The notes under the pieces are model-generated. The model was given only the letters and a program-made list of their open reading frames with translations. It was not told the DNA's origin and searched no databases. This document shows positions 1 through 7,211 of a stretch of 8,557 bases of DNA, piece after piece. The stretch comes from an uncultured Bacteroidales bacterium. Its GTDB lineage: Bacteria > Bacteroidota > Bacteroidia > Bacteroidales > UBA932. The stretch covers positions 1-8,557 of the forward strand of contig CABQAB010000076.1 of the NCBI GenBank assembly GCA_902461985.1, written 5' to 3'. The number at the start of each line of letters is the position of its first letter. The first letter of the stretch is position 1. The position numbers and the translations under genes were made by a program.

Positions 1-2517
1 CCCCTCTCGTGCTCGTGGACGGTGTCGAAAGAAACCTCAACGACATCGACCCTGCTGAAATCGAATCCTTCTCCGTGCTGAAAGACGCTTCGGCGAGTGC
101 TATGTATGGAGTCAGGGGTGCGAACGGAGTCATCCTCATCAACACCAAGAGAGGTTCAGTTGCCCCCCCCCTCTGTAGATTTCCGCTTCGAACAATCCAT
201 ACAGACGCCTACAAAGCTGCCGGAGTTCATCGGAGCCGCCGAATATATGGCTTTGCTGAACGATTTGCAGAACGACCCGAGCAAGAAGCCGTTCACCAAG
301 GACCAGATTCTGAAGACATACTACGGCTACGACCCGGACCTGTATCCGGACACAGACTGGCTTGACTCCATCACGAAGGACAACGCCCTCTCCAGCCGTG
401 CCAACCTCACCGTAAGCGGCGGTACGGAAATCCTCAGATACGCCCTCACGGCTTCCTACTACCATGAGGACGGCATTCTGGAGAACGACAAGACTCTGCC
501 TTACGACACATCCACCAAGCTTAACCGTTATAATATAAGGGCGAATGTCGATCTTGACATCACCAAGACCACAACCTTGAGGATGAGTATAGGAGGGTAT
601 ATGCAGCAGCTGCACAAGGCCCACTCATCAACTGACGAGTTGTTCTCCAAAGCATTCGAGACTCCCCCGTTCGTACATCCGGCCATCTATTCCGACGGCA
701 CAATCCCTATCGCCAGCGCCTTCCGTGCAAACCCATGGGCTTTGGCGACGCAGAACGGCTACTACAGAGCCACAAAGAGCAAACTTGAATCCCTCTTCTC
801 TTTAGAGCAGAACCTGAAAATGGTCACTCCGGGCCTCAAACTGAAACTCACATTTGCCTTCGACACCTATGCCGAAAACTTTGTGAACAGAGACAAGACT
901 CCCGATTACTACAGCGTGGCAAAAACAAGGGACGATGAAGGAAATCTCGTCCACTCCATCATCAGTTATGGCCAGGAGTTCCTTGGACACAGTTCCAACG
1001 CCAACTATGGCAACAACAGCACCTATTTCGAGGCCAACGTCAGCTATGCCAACAGTTTCGGGGTGCACGACATCGACGCCCTCCTCCTTTACAACCAGAG
1101 AAGCTACGACTGGGGAGACATTCAGCCGAAAAGGACACAGGGCATAGCGGGAAGGCTGTCCTATACCTACGACAGACGCTATGTAGGTGAGTTCAACTTC
1201 GGCTTCAACGGCTCTGAAAACTTCGCCAAGGGGCACAGATTCGGATTTTTCCCTTCAATAGCATTGGGATGGCTTCTTTCAGAAGAACATTTCATGGAGC
1301 CGTACCGGCAGACTCTGTCCAAATTCAAAATCAGGGCATCAGCAGGCTCGGTCGGCAACGATGACATCGGAGGCAACCGCCGTTTCGCATACATCACCAC
1401 CATCAACCGCGACGCCAACGGATATAATTTCGGATATGACGGCTCCACTTATTTCCAAGGCGTTCAGGAAGGGGAAATCGGCGTGGAGGACCTCACCTGG
1501 GAGCGTTCCTTCAAGACCAATATAGGACTCGAAATAGGGTTGTGGAACGCGCTCAACTTTCAGGCGGATTTCTTCAAGGAAAAGAGAAGCAATATCTTCA
1601 TGCAGCGTTCGACCATCCCGTCCCAGACAGGATTTCTTTCCGCCCCTTACGCCAACTATGGAAAAGTGGACAATATGGGCTGCGAAATGCAGCTTTCCTA
1701 CAGCAAAAGGTTCAATGATGACTGGTTCCTGTCTCTCAGAGGTACATTCACTTACGCCAAAAACAAAATCATCGAGATAGACGAACCCGAAAGCATCAAG
1801 GGCACACACCGCTCAATCACAGGGAAGTCCATCGGGACACTATGGGGACTTGAGGCGGACGGGCTCTACACTGCGGATGACTTCGACAGCGAAGGCAATC
1901 TACTTTCCAATCTTCCGGTGCCGGCATTCGGCATCACCCCTCGCCCGGGAGACATCAAATATGTGGACCAGAACCACGACGGCAAAATAAATGATGTGGA
2001 CGAGGGCTACATCGGAGGCACTTCCATGCCGCCTTGCATCTACGGATTCGGAGGAAATATCGCATGGAGGGACTTCGACTTCAACTTCTTCTTCCAGGGA
2101 CAGGCCCAGTCCTACAGAATCATCGGAGGCAACGACTACTTCATTCCCGGAAGCGGCCAGGGCGTGCTCGGCAATGTATATTCCAACTACACAGACAGCT
2201 GGAGCGACGACAATCCTTCACAGAATGTATTCTGGCCGAGGCTTTCTGCATCCACGAACAACCACAACAACAGGGCTTCCACATGGTGGAAAAAGGATAT
2301 GTCCTTCCTCAGATGCAAAACCCTTGAGTTAGGATACACGATTCCCGAGAGATTGACAAAACGGGCCAAGATACAGGCAGTCCGTTTCTATGTCAGCGGA
2401 AACAATCTCTTCTACTTCTCAGATTTCAAACTATGGGACCCGGAACTTGATACCACCGACGGGTTGAAATACCCTTCAATGCGCTCTGTTCTGTTCGGAG
2501 TAAATGTCAGATTCTAA
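1..2517 (+). CDS. SusC-like TonB-dependent outer-membrane glycan transporter, 5' partial, frameshifted
   Basis: This is the outer-membrane beta-barrel of a SusC/SusD uptake pair, which imports oligosaccharides using TonB energy. The visible part starts inside the plug domain, in the frame beginning at base 3, with the SusC-family motifs PLVLVDGVER, IESFSVLKDASASAMYGVRG and ANGVILINTKRG. Reading then has to move to the frame that ends with TAA at 2515-2517. The switch falls in a run of nine C at 163-171. With eight C the protein reads smoothly (GSVAPPSVDFRFEQSIQTPT), giving about 837 visible residues; without correction the upstream frame stops at 363-365. The signal peptide, N-terminal carboxypeptidase-like domain and TonB box lie off the left edge. 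Barrel motifs include a segment ending GFFPSIALGW, ADFFKEKRSNIF, YGKVDNMGCE and the terminal strand GVNVRF. Bases 1966-2004 encode an EF-hand-like loop (D1, N3, D5, G6, I8, D12) often seen in SusC-like proteins. The family is certain; the substrate cannot be read from the sequence. It may be a pseudogene, or intact if the C run is an error. Confidence 0.93.
163..171 (+). repeat. Run of nine C at the susC frameshift
   Basis: Nine consecutive C sit exactly where the SusC-like reading frame breaks. Upstream, the conserved plug motif ending in INTKRG is read in one frame; downstream, the conserved FRFEQSIQTPTKLPEF is read one base later. Removing one C restores a continuous protein through Val-Ala-Pro-Pro-Ser-Val. 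The tract may be a sequencing or assembly error, a real inactivating mutation, or a slippage-prone site; the sequence alone cannot decide. Confidence 0.9.
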
Positions 2518-2528
2518 AACAATTGGAA

Positions 2529-4376
2529 ATGAAAAGAATATATACACTGCTGCTTATAGTTCTGTGCGCGACCTCATGCAACTGGCTGGACAAAGAGCCG
2601 GACACAGAACTCACACTTGAAATGGTGTTCCAGAACAAGACAAGGGTCGAACAGTGGCTCGGAAATGTCTATTCCGGCATACCTGACCCATATATGGGAC
2701 ACGGAAGATACCTCGGGCAGGATGTGCTCGGGGACGATATGACTCCTTCCGAAAGATGGAGACAGTGGGATTGGGGAGTGATTCCATTCATACTCGGAGA
2801 ATGGACCCCTTCCTCCAATTGGGGCGGAAACTACTGGGCATATCTTCCACAGAGAATAAGGGAAGCATATATCTTCATAGAGAATGCCCACGCCCTTCCG
2901 GAGCAGAATCTCCCGGAGGAGGAAATCAATTTCATGAAAGCCGAATGCCGTTTCCTCGCGGCATACTACTGGTATCTGCTCACAGACACCTACGGCCCCA
3001 TCCCCTACCGCCCGAATTACATAGCCCCGGCTGACTCCGACCTTTCTGACCTGAAAGTCGGAAGAACAGCCTACTATGAAATCATAGACGACCTTGACAA
3101 AGAGTTCCTTGATGTAGCCGCACTCCTGCCTGCGACCTGGTCAGAAGGCAGAAAATACGGCAGAGCCACTTCAATCATGTGTCTTGCAATCAGGGCGAGG
3201 ATGCTGCTTTTCGCTGCCGGAGATCTCGTAAACGGCAATCCGGATTATGCATCATACACCGACAACGAAGGCAAACATCTTTTCAGCACAAGCTACGATC
3301 CGCAGAGATGGACAAAAGCGGTCGAAGCCTGCAGACTTCTCATTGACGAAGCTGAAAAGGCAGGGCACAAACTCTATGTGGAGAAAGACGACAACGGAGT
3401 CACAGACCCTTTCCTTTCGTGCCAGAACGCCCTTCTCGCAAGATATGACCAGGGCAACAAAGAAATACTCTTCGCCCGTCCCGGAGGATGCGACTACACC
3501 GACTACGAAAAGCACTGTACCCCGATTGTGGGAGGTGGCAACGGAGGCTGGGGAGTAACTCAGAGCCTTGTGGATGCCTTCTTTATGGAGAACGGCCTGC
3601 CCATTGACGACCCGGCTTCAGGATATGTGGAGGAAGGATTCTCGGACAGCGACGAAGACAGAGGCTACCAGTGGGAGACAGACTGCAATGGAGAACACAC
3701 CACGGTTGCAGGAACATACAATATGTACTGCCATCGGGAGCCGCGCTTCTATGTAACAGTCAGTTTCAACAACGCATGGTTCAGCAGCGGAGAGCGCCGC
3801 TTCGAGTTCTTCAACAACGGAAAGGACAACCCGCACACTCACGACGCTCCTCAGAACGGCTACCTTCTCCGCAAGAAAGTGTCACCTGACAGTAAGGTTC
3901 TGGAAAGCAATTTCAAGTACCGCCCGGGCATCATCGCCAGACTTTCGGAAGCATACCTCAACTATGCAGAAGCCCTCAACGAGACCGATCCGGGCAATGC
4001 GGACATTCTGAAATATGTAAATCTTGTCAGGGAACGCGCCGGAGTGAGAACATACAGCTTCGGCCCGACCGACTCTGAAAATATACATGTCGAGCCGGAC
4101 CAGACCTCTCTTCGCCGGATAATCCGCGCAGAAAGAAGAGTCGAACTCTGCTGCGAAGGCCTGCGATACAACGACCTGCGCCGCTGGAAAGAGGCCGAAA
4201 GCACCCTCAACGGGCCTTTCTACGGAATGAACTACAACGGGACCACTGCAGGAGCGTTCTACAAAAGGACAGCGTACCAGACAAGAGTATATAAAAAGGA
4301 ATACTACTGGTTTCCTATCCACCAGAGCGAACTAGACAAAAACGAAAACCTTGTTCAAAACCCTTATTGGGAATAA
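2529..4376 (+). CDS. SusD-like (RagB/SusD family) surface glycan-binding lipoprotein
   Basis: This protein caps the SusC-like barrel and captures glycan for import. The start is ATG at 2529; a TTG six bases upstream is less likely. It gives 615 residues with a lipoprotein signal peptide whose lipobox ends ATSC, so Cys17 is lipidated, followed by NWLDKEP, typical of SusD proteins. C-terminal family hallmarks are LSEAYLNYAEALNE (residues 472-485), RRIIRAERRVELCCEGLRYN (529-548) and the ending FPIHQSELDKNENLVQNPYW (595-614). The length is at the larger end for the family. A tryptophan-rich stretch at residues 77-103 (Trp77, 80, 82, 92, 98, 103) lies in the N-terminal region, where SusD proteins often contribute aromatic ligand contacts, but which of these bind sugar is not known. 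It lies 11 nt after susC, the usual adjacency for the pair. Acidic residues soon after the Cys fit surface export. Substrate not determinable. Confidence 0.95.
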   Translation: MKRIYTLLLIVLCATSCNWLDKEPDTELTLEMVFQNKTRVEQWLGNVYSGIPDPYMGHGRYLGQDVLGDDMTPSERWRQWDWGVIPFILGEWTPSSNWGGNYWAYLPQRIREAYIFIENAHALPEQNLPEEEINFMKAECRFLAAYYWYLLTDTYGPIPYRPNYIAPADSDLSDLKVGRTAYYEIIDDLDKEFLDVAALLPATWSEGRKYGRATSIMCLAIRARMLLFAAGDLVNGNPDYASYTDNEGKHLFSTSYDPQRWTKAVEACRLLIDEAEKAGHKLYVEKDDNGVTDPFLSCQNALLARYDQGNKEILFARPGGCDYTDYEKHCTPIVGGGNGGWGVTQSLVDAFFMENGLPIDDPASGYVEEGFSDSDEDRGYQWETDCNGEHTTVAGTYNMYCHREPRFYVTVSFNNAWFSSGERRFEFFNNGKDNPHTHDAPQNGYLLRKKVSPDSKVLESNFKYRPGIIARLSEAYLNYAEALNETDPGNADILKYVNLVRERAGVRTYSFGPTDSENIHVEPDQTSLRRIIRAERRVELCCEGLRYNDLRRWKEAESTLNGPFYGMNYNGTTAGAFYKRTAYQTRVYKKEYYWFPIHQSELDKNENLVQNPYWE

Positions 4377-4388
4377 AGGGGAAATGAT

Positions 4389-5768
4389 ATGAAAAAGACA
4401 ATATTTGCAGCATTGGCAGCCCTGACCTTTTTGGGCTCATGCAATAAAGACGACATACGGATAGAAATGCCTGTTCCGGAAGACCGGATGCACATTCAGA
4501 CCCTGTCAGACAAAGTTGAAGTCACAATTTTCGATTCCGACAAAGAAGTGCTGGGCTTCAACTGGAGTTCGAGCGGATACGAAACCGACGGCGTTCCATG
4601 CCGCTACTTCTTCAAGATGGACATTGCCGACAACAATTTTGAGACAGCCATTGACAAAATAGACTGCACAGGGAAAAACAGCCTGTCATTCACCGGCAAA
4701 GAGCTGTTGGAATATCTCCGCAAATGGAAAATAAGCTCTGGGACAAAAGTCAGAATAGAGGCGGAGATAATCGCTCAGCCGGTTGAGACCGAGTCTTTGG
4801 AAACCCAGAAATACAAAAGGCCGGAAGTGTCCAAAACCACATTCGAGCTTGCCAACAGTTCTGAAATATATCTGACAATAGGAGACAGCAACTATCTTCT
4901 TGACGAAAACGGACTGATGCTGCAGGTTGACAAGGGCAGATATCTGTGCACGGCGGGAGAACAATCGAATTTTGAAGTGGATGTACCGCGCAACGGAGTC
5001 TGGGAATTCAAGATCAACTATGAGAGCAGTTCAGTCTCGGTGAGCCGTCCCGGAGTATGGATTCTTGGAGATGCCTGCGAAGCCGGTTGGAATGTGCCGT
5101 ATATGCCGTCATTCACAGCAGACGGGGATGTGATGACCTGGCGCGGAGTGCTGACTCCCGGTGAAATGAAATTGGCTTTGGAAATCAACGACAGCTGGAA
5201 TTTCAATATTCCATACCTTATGCCTTTGAACGGGGATGCCTCTCCTGAAAACGGCAAAGTCCAATTCGTAAACGCGAACAGCGGCATCGATCTCAAATGG
5301 AGGCTGGACCGTGGAGGCGAATACAGCATCACAGTCAATCTTGAGACTTTGGACATCGTGTTCGAGAAACACAAAGACCTGAAATGGGACGCAGTCTGGA
5401 TGGTAGGAGATGCCACGGAAGGAGGCTGGTACAGTGATCCGTTCCGCATCAGACTCAGCTATGACTACAAGGACAGGTTCAAGGGACACATGGGGGTATT
5501 CTACTTCGAGGGCAGACTCTACAAAGGACAATTCAAATTCCCGCTCGAATCCAGGACATTTGAAGTCCCATATCTCATGCCCAAAACCGTGAACAGCGAA
5601 GGACTGTCCCCACTGCCGGAAGACAACGGAAGCTGCGAGATTGAATATGTAGGCAGAGACGCCGTCAATTATGACCACAAGTGGGAGGTAAGCGCCGAAC
5701 AGGAAGGAAATTACCGTCTCATCATCGACACGGAAGAAATGACAATGACAGTACAAAAGACAGAATAA
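4389..5768 (+). CDS. SusE-like outer-membrane lipoprotein with tandem SusE/SusF glycan-binding modules
   Basis: Predicted accessory glycan-binding protein at the cell surface, without catalytic activity. The ATG at 4389 gives 459 residues. The signal peptide ends FLGSC (Cys18) and is followed by NKDD, an acidic sequence of the kind that exports Bacteroidota lipoproteins to the surface. Residues about 30-130 resemble the SusE N-terminal domain (Ig-like, with FNWSSSGY and KNSLSFTGKELLEYL). Two full SusE/SusF C-terminal modules follow: about 222-327 (WILGDACEAGWN, then PYLMP, then GGEYSITVNLETLDIVFEK) and about 334-457 (WMVGDATEGGWY, then PYLMP, then EGNYRLIIDTEEMTMTVQ). A shorter unit at about 157-220 carries the same beginning (IYLTIGD) and end (NGVWEFKINYESSSVSVS). 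Modules of this type bind starch in SusE and SusF, where aromatic side chains form the binding face; Trp234 and Trp347 are candidates here. An AAGGGG stretch at 4376-4380 lies 8 nt before the ATG. The stop overlaps the next start by one base. The alpha-glucan link is an inference from family. Confidence 0.88.
   Translation: MKKTIFAALAALTFLGSCNKDDIRIEMPVPEDRMHIQTLSDKVEVTIFDSDKEVLGFNWSSSGYETDGVPCRYFFKMDIADNNFETAIDKIDCTGKNSLSFTGKELLEYLRKWKISSGTKVRIEAEIIAQPVETESLETQKYKRPEVSKTTFELANSSEIYLTIGDSNYLLDENGLMLQVDKGRYLCTAGEQSNFEVDVPRNGVWEFKINYESSSVSVSRPGVWILGDACEAGWNVPYMPSFTADGDVMTWRGVLTPGEMKLALEINDSWNFNIPYLMPLNGDASPENGKVQFVNANSGIDLKWRLDRGGEYSITVNLETLDIVFEKHKDLKWDAVWMVGDATEGGWYSDPFRIRLSYDYKDRFKGHMGVFYFEGRLYKGQFKFPLESRTFEVPYLMPKTVNSEGLSPLPEDNGSCEIEYVGRDAVNYDHKWEVSAEQEGNYRLIIDTEEMTMTVQKTE
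4857..5051 (+). repeat. Shortened first unit of the SusE/SusF-type module repeat
   Basis: This encodes residues about 157-221. It begins with IYLTIGDSN, comparable to WILGDACEAGW and WMVGDATEGGW in the two full modules, and ends with NGVWEFKINYESSSVSVS, comparable to GGEYSITVNLETLDIVFE and EGNYRLIIDTEEMTMTVQ. It is only about 65 residues against about 106 and 124 for the full modules, and it lacks the GW aromatic and the PYLMP segment. It may be a degenerate module or a distinct linking domain. Confidence 0.45.
5052..5369 (+). repeat. First full SusE/SusF C-terminal glycan-binding module (protein-level repeat)
   Basis: This encodes residues about 222-327. Landmarks are Trp224 and Gly227-Asp228, Gly233-Trp234, Pro275-Tyr-Leu-Met-Pro279, Trp304 and Tyr312. 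Each has a counterpart in the next module 113 to 130 residues later, which indicates an internal duplication at protein level. Confidence 0.75.
5388..5759 (+). repeat. Second full SusE/SusF C-terminal glycan-binding module (protein-level repeat)
   Basis: This encodes residues about 334-457. Landmarks are Trp337 and Gly340-Asp341, Gly346-Trp347, Pro394-Tyr-Leu-Met-Pro398, Trp432 and Tyr442. It is longer than the preceding module because of extra loop sequence, one part before PYLMP (around LSYDYKDRFKGH) and one after it. Confidence 0.75.
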
Positions 5769-5770
5769 TG
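5766..5770 (+). other. TAATG stop/start overlap between the SusE-like and GH27-like genes
   Basis: The TAA stop of the SusE-like gene (5766-5768) shares its last A with the ATG of the GH27-like gene (5768-5770). Such overlaps usually mean the two genes share a transcript and are translationally coupled. It also fixes the GH27-like start, because this ATG directly opens a lipoprotein signal peptide. Confidence 0.8.
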
Positions 5771-7207
5771 AAAAAGATAATACTCAGCACTGCCGCAATA
5801 TTGGCAATATGCGCCTGCACAAAAGGGCGCGGAACGGGATGGACTCCGGACAATCTGCCGGACGACGAGATTCCAGATGTAGTGATTGACGGGAAAATCC
5901 ACACTTACAAAGCTCCTCTGTGCTGGTCAGTCTATGAATACTGCCGCGAAGCTGAAAAGAACAACGCAGGCAGCGGCAAAGCAATCGAAATGACGGAAAG
6001 CGAATGGGAAAGAATGATAGACTGGGTTTCCGAGGAACTGCTCCCATACGGTTACGACATGATTATCACCGACGGATTCATGTCGATGCACTGCGACAAC
6101 AGCATAGAATCCAAGGGATATATGACCCACTATGGTGGTATCAGTCTGACAGATCTCGTTGAGAAATGCAGGGCGAAAGGACTGAAGTTGGGGGTCTATG
6201 ACAATCCGCTTTGGGTGCACGGAGACGACTCCTACTATGTGGACGGCACCGGATACACTCTCGGAAGCCTGAAATACAACAGCTCCGACAATGTGATGTA
6301 CCCGGAAAAATCAGACTGCTTTCCATGGGCGGTCCCGAGCCACAAAGGATGCAGGGAATTCATAGACGGATTCTTCAAATACTACAAATCCATCGGAATT
6401 GAATATGTCAGGATGGACTTCATGTGCCTGTTCGAGACCGCCGACGGTGCCGGAGGAATGCCGGGGAAGGGATACGGAAGAGAAGAATATGAACTTGCGC
6501 TCAAATACATCTGTGAATCATCCCAGAGATATGGAGTGTTCACATCCATAGTCATGCCTAACCTCAAGAACAGAGGCGAACTCGAACTCAAATACTGCAA
6601 TATGTACCGTGTGTGCGGAGACACTTTCGACGGCGGATGGGGACATGTGTCATCCTGGAACAGGGATGAATTCTGGGACGGCAGCTGGCCCGGCACAAAC
6701 AACTGTTTCGACGGATACATCCATTGGGCGGAACTTACAGGCGAAGGCAAAGCCATTCCAGACGGAGACTTCATACGACTCAATGTGTTTGACGATGAAA
6801 ACGAATGTATGACGGAAATATCCATACACCTGATGGCTGGAGGCCCCCTTGAAGCGAGCGACAGACCGGAAATGCTGGAGCAGACGGACAACTGGCTCAG
6901 ATTCTACACCAACGAAGAGATGCTGGCCCTGAACAAAGACCGCTTTGTGGGCAGACCGCTCTCATTCAACACAAGAGACAAAGCCTCACAGACATGGTGG
7001 GGACGGATGTCGGACGGCAGTTACATCGTGGCTCTCTTCAACAGGGAAGACATGGAGGAATACCGTTCTTTAGACTTCAAGGAAATCGGAATCAGTGGAG
7101 AGATGAATGTACGCGACCTTTGGGAGCACAAAGACAAGGGCAGGATGGCATCAATAGGGGAAAATATCCCCCGCCACGGAGTTAAAGTGTATAAGTTGAC
7201 GGAATAG
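5768..7207 (+). CDS. GH27-like (clan GH-D) glycoside hydrolase lipoprotein
   Basis: Predicted retaining alpha-glycosidase. The ATG at 5768 gives 479 residues with a lipoprotein signal peptide (lipobox ICAC, Cys17). Residues about 45-340 show the GH27 barrel pattern: an opening KAPLCWSVYEY, then YGYDMIITDGF (94-104), KGLKLGVYD (137-145), IEYVRMDFMC (211-220) with candidate nucleophile Asp217, and MYRVCGDTFDGGW (279-291) with candidate acid/base Asp285. These match the family's YLKYD and RxxxD positions but differ in detail. Residues about 408-477 match the GH27 C-terminal beta domain (WWGRMSDGSYIVALFNRED, VRDLWEHKDKG, PRHGVKVYKL). Family activities include alpha-galactosidase, alpha-N-acetylgalactosaminidase, beta-L-arabinopyranosidase and isomalto-dextranase, so specificity is open. 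The sequence after Cys17 (TKGRGTG) lacks acidic residues, which suggests the periplasmic rather than the cell-surface side, though this is weak evidence. The mature part has 12 Cys. It lies between SusE-like and GH97 genes in one operon. A GH36 or other clan GH-D family is the main alternative. Confidence 0.8.
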   Translation: MKKIILSTAAILAICACTKGRGTGWTPDNLPDDEIPDVVIDGKIHTYKAPLCWSVYEYCREAEKNNAGSGKAIEMTESEWERMIDWVSEELLPYGYDMIITDGFMSMHCDNSIESKGYMTHYGGISLTDLVEKCRAKGLKLGVYDNPLWVHGDDSYYVDGTGYTLGSLKYNSSDNVMYPEKSDCFPWAVPSHKGCREFIDGFFKYYKSIGIEYVRMDFMCLFETADGAGGMPGKGYGREEYELALKYICESSQRYGVFTSIVMPNLKNRGELELKYCNMYRVCGDTFDGGWGHVSSWNRDEFWDGSWPGTNNCFDGYIHWAELTGEGKAIPDGDFIRLNVFDDENECMTEISIHLMAGGPLEASDRPEMLEQTDNWLRFYTNEEMLALNKDRFVGRPLSFNTRDKASQTWWGRMSDGSYIVALFNREDMEEYRSLDFKEIGISGEMNVRDLWEHKDKGRMASIGENIPRHGVKVYKLTE

Positions 7208-7211
7208 GATG
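7205..7211 (+). other. TAGGATG one-base spacing between the GH27-like and GH97 genes
   Basis: The TAG stop of the GH27-like gene (7205-7207) is separated from the ATG of the GH97 gene (7209-7211) by a single G. This leaves no room for a promoter and suggests co-transcription and coupled translation. The ATG is chosen because a signal peptide begins there at once. Confidence 0.75.

Noticed and set aside
97..171. ATG at 97 as the start of a separate SusC-like protein
   Set aside because: The residues read from 97 to the C run are an out-of-frame version of the conserved plug motif SAMYGVRGANGVILINTKRG, which is intact in the frame starting at base 3. The opening has no signal peptide. It is an artefact of the frameshift.
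139..624. Minus-strand open frame of 161 codons opposite susC
   Set aside because: Its translation has no recognisable motif and it is antisense to conserved SusC sequence; it is a composition effect.
1966..2004. EF-hand-like loop in the SusC-like protein as a special calcium switch
   Set aside because: The D-x-N-x-D-G-x-I pattern is real, but similar loops are common in SusC-like transporters, so it is recorded in the gene entry and not treated as novel.
2523..2528. TTG at 2523 as the SusD-like start
   Set aside because: It adds only Met-Glu before the ATG at 2529, which opens the usual MKR signal peptide. ATG is the simpler choice.
4377..4388. Possible promoter or terminator between the SusD-like and SusE-like genes
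   Set aside because: The 12-nt gap is too short for either and shows only a purine-rich stretch that could aid ribosome binding.
5109..5756. Long open frame of 215 codons on the minus strand
   Set aside because: It lies wholly inside the SusE-like gene, has no signal peptide or recognisable domain and no independent context. The sense strand has clear family motifs.
5681..5767. In-frame ATG at 5681 as an earlier start for the GH27-like gene
   Set aside because: It would add 29 basic residues that overlap the end of the SusE-like gene and would bury the lipoprotein signal peptide. The ATG at 5768 gives a standard signal and a normal operon junction.
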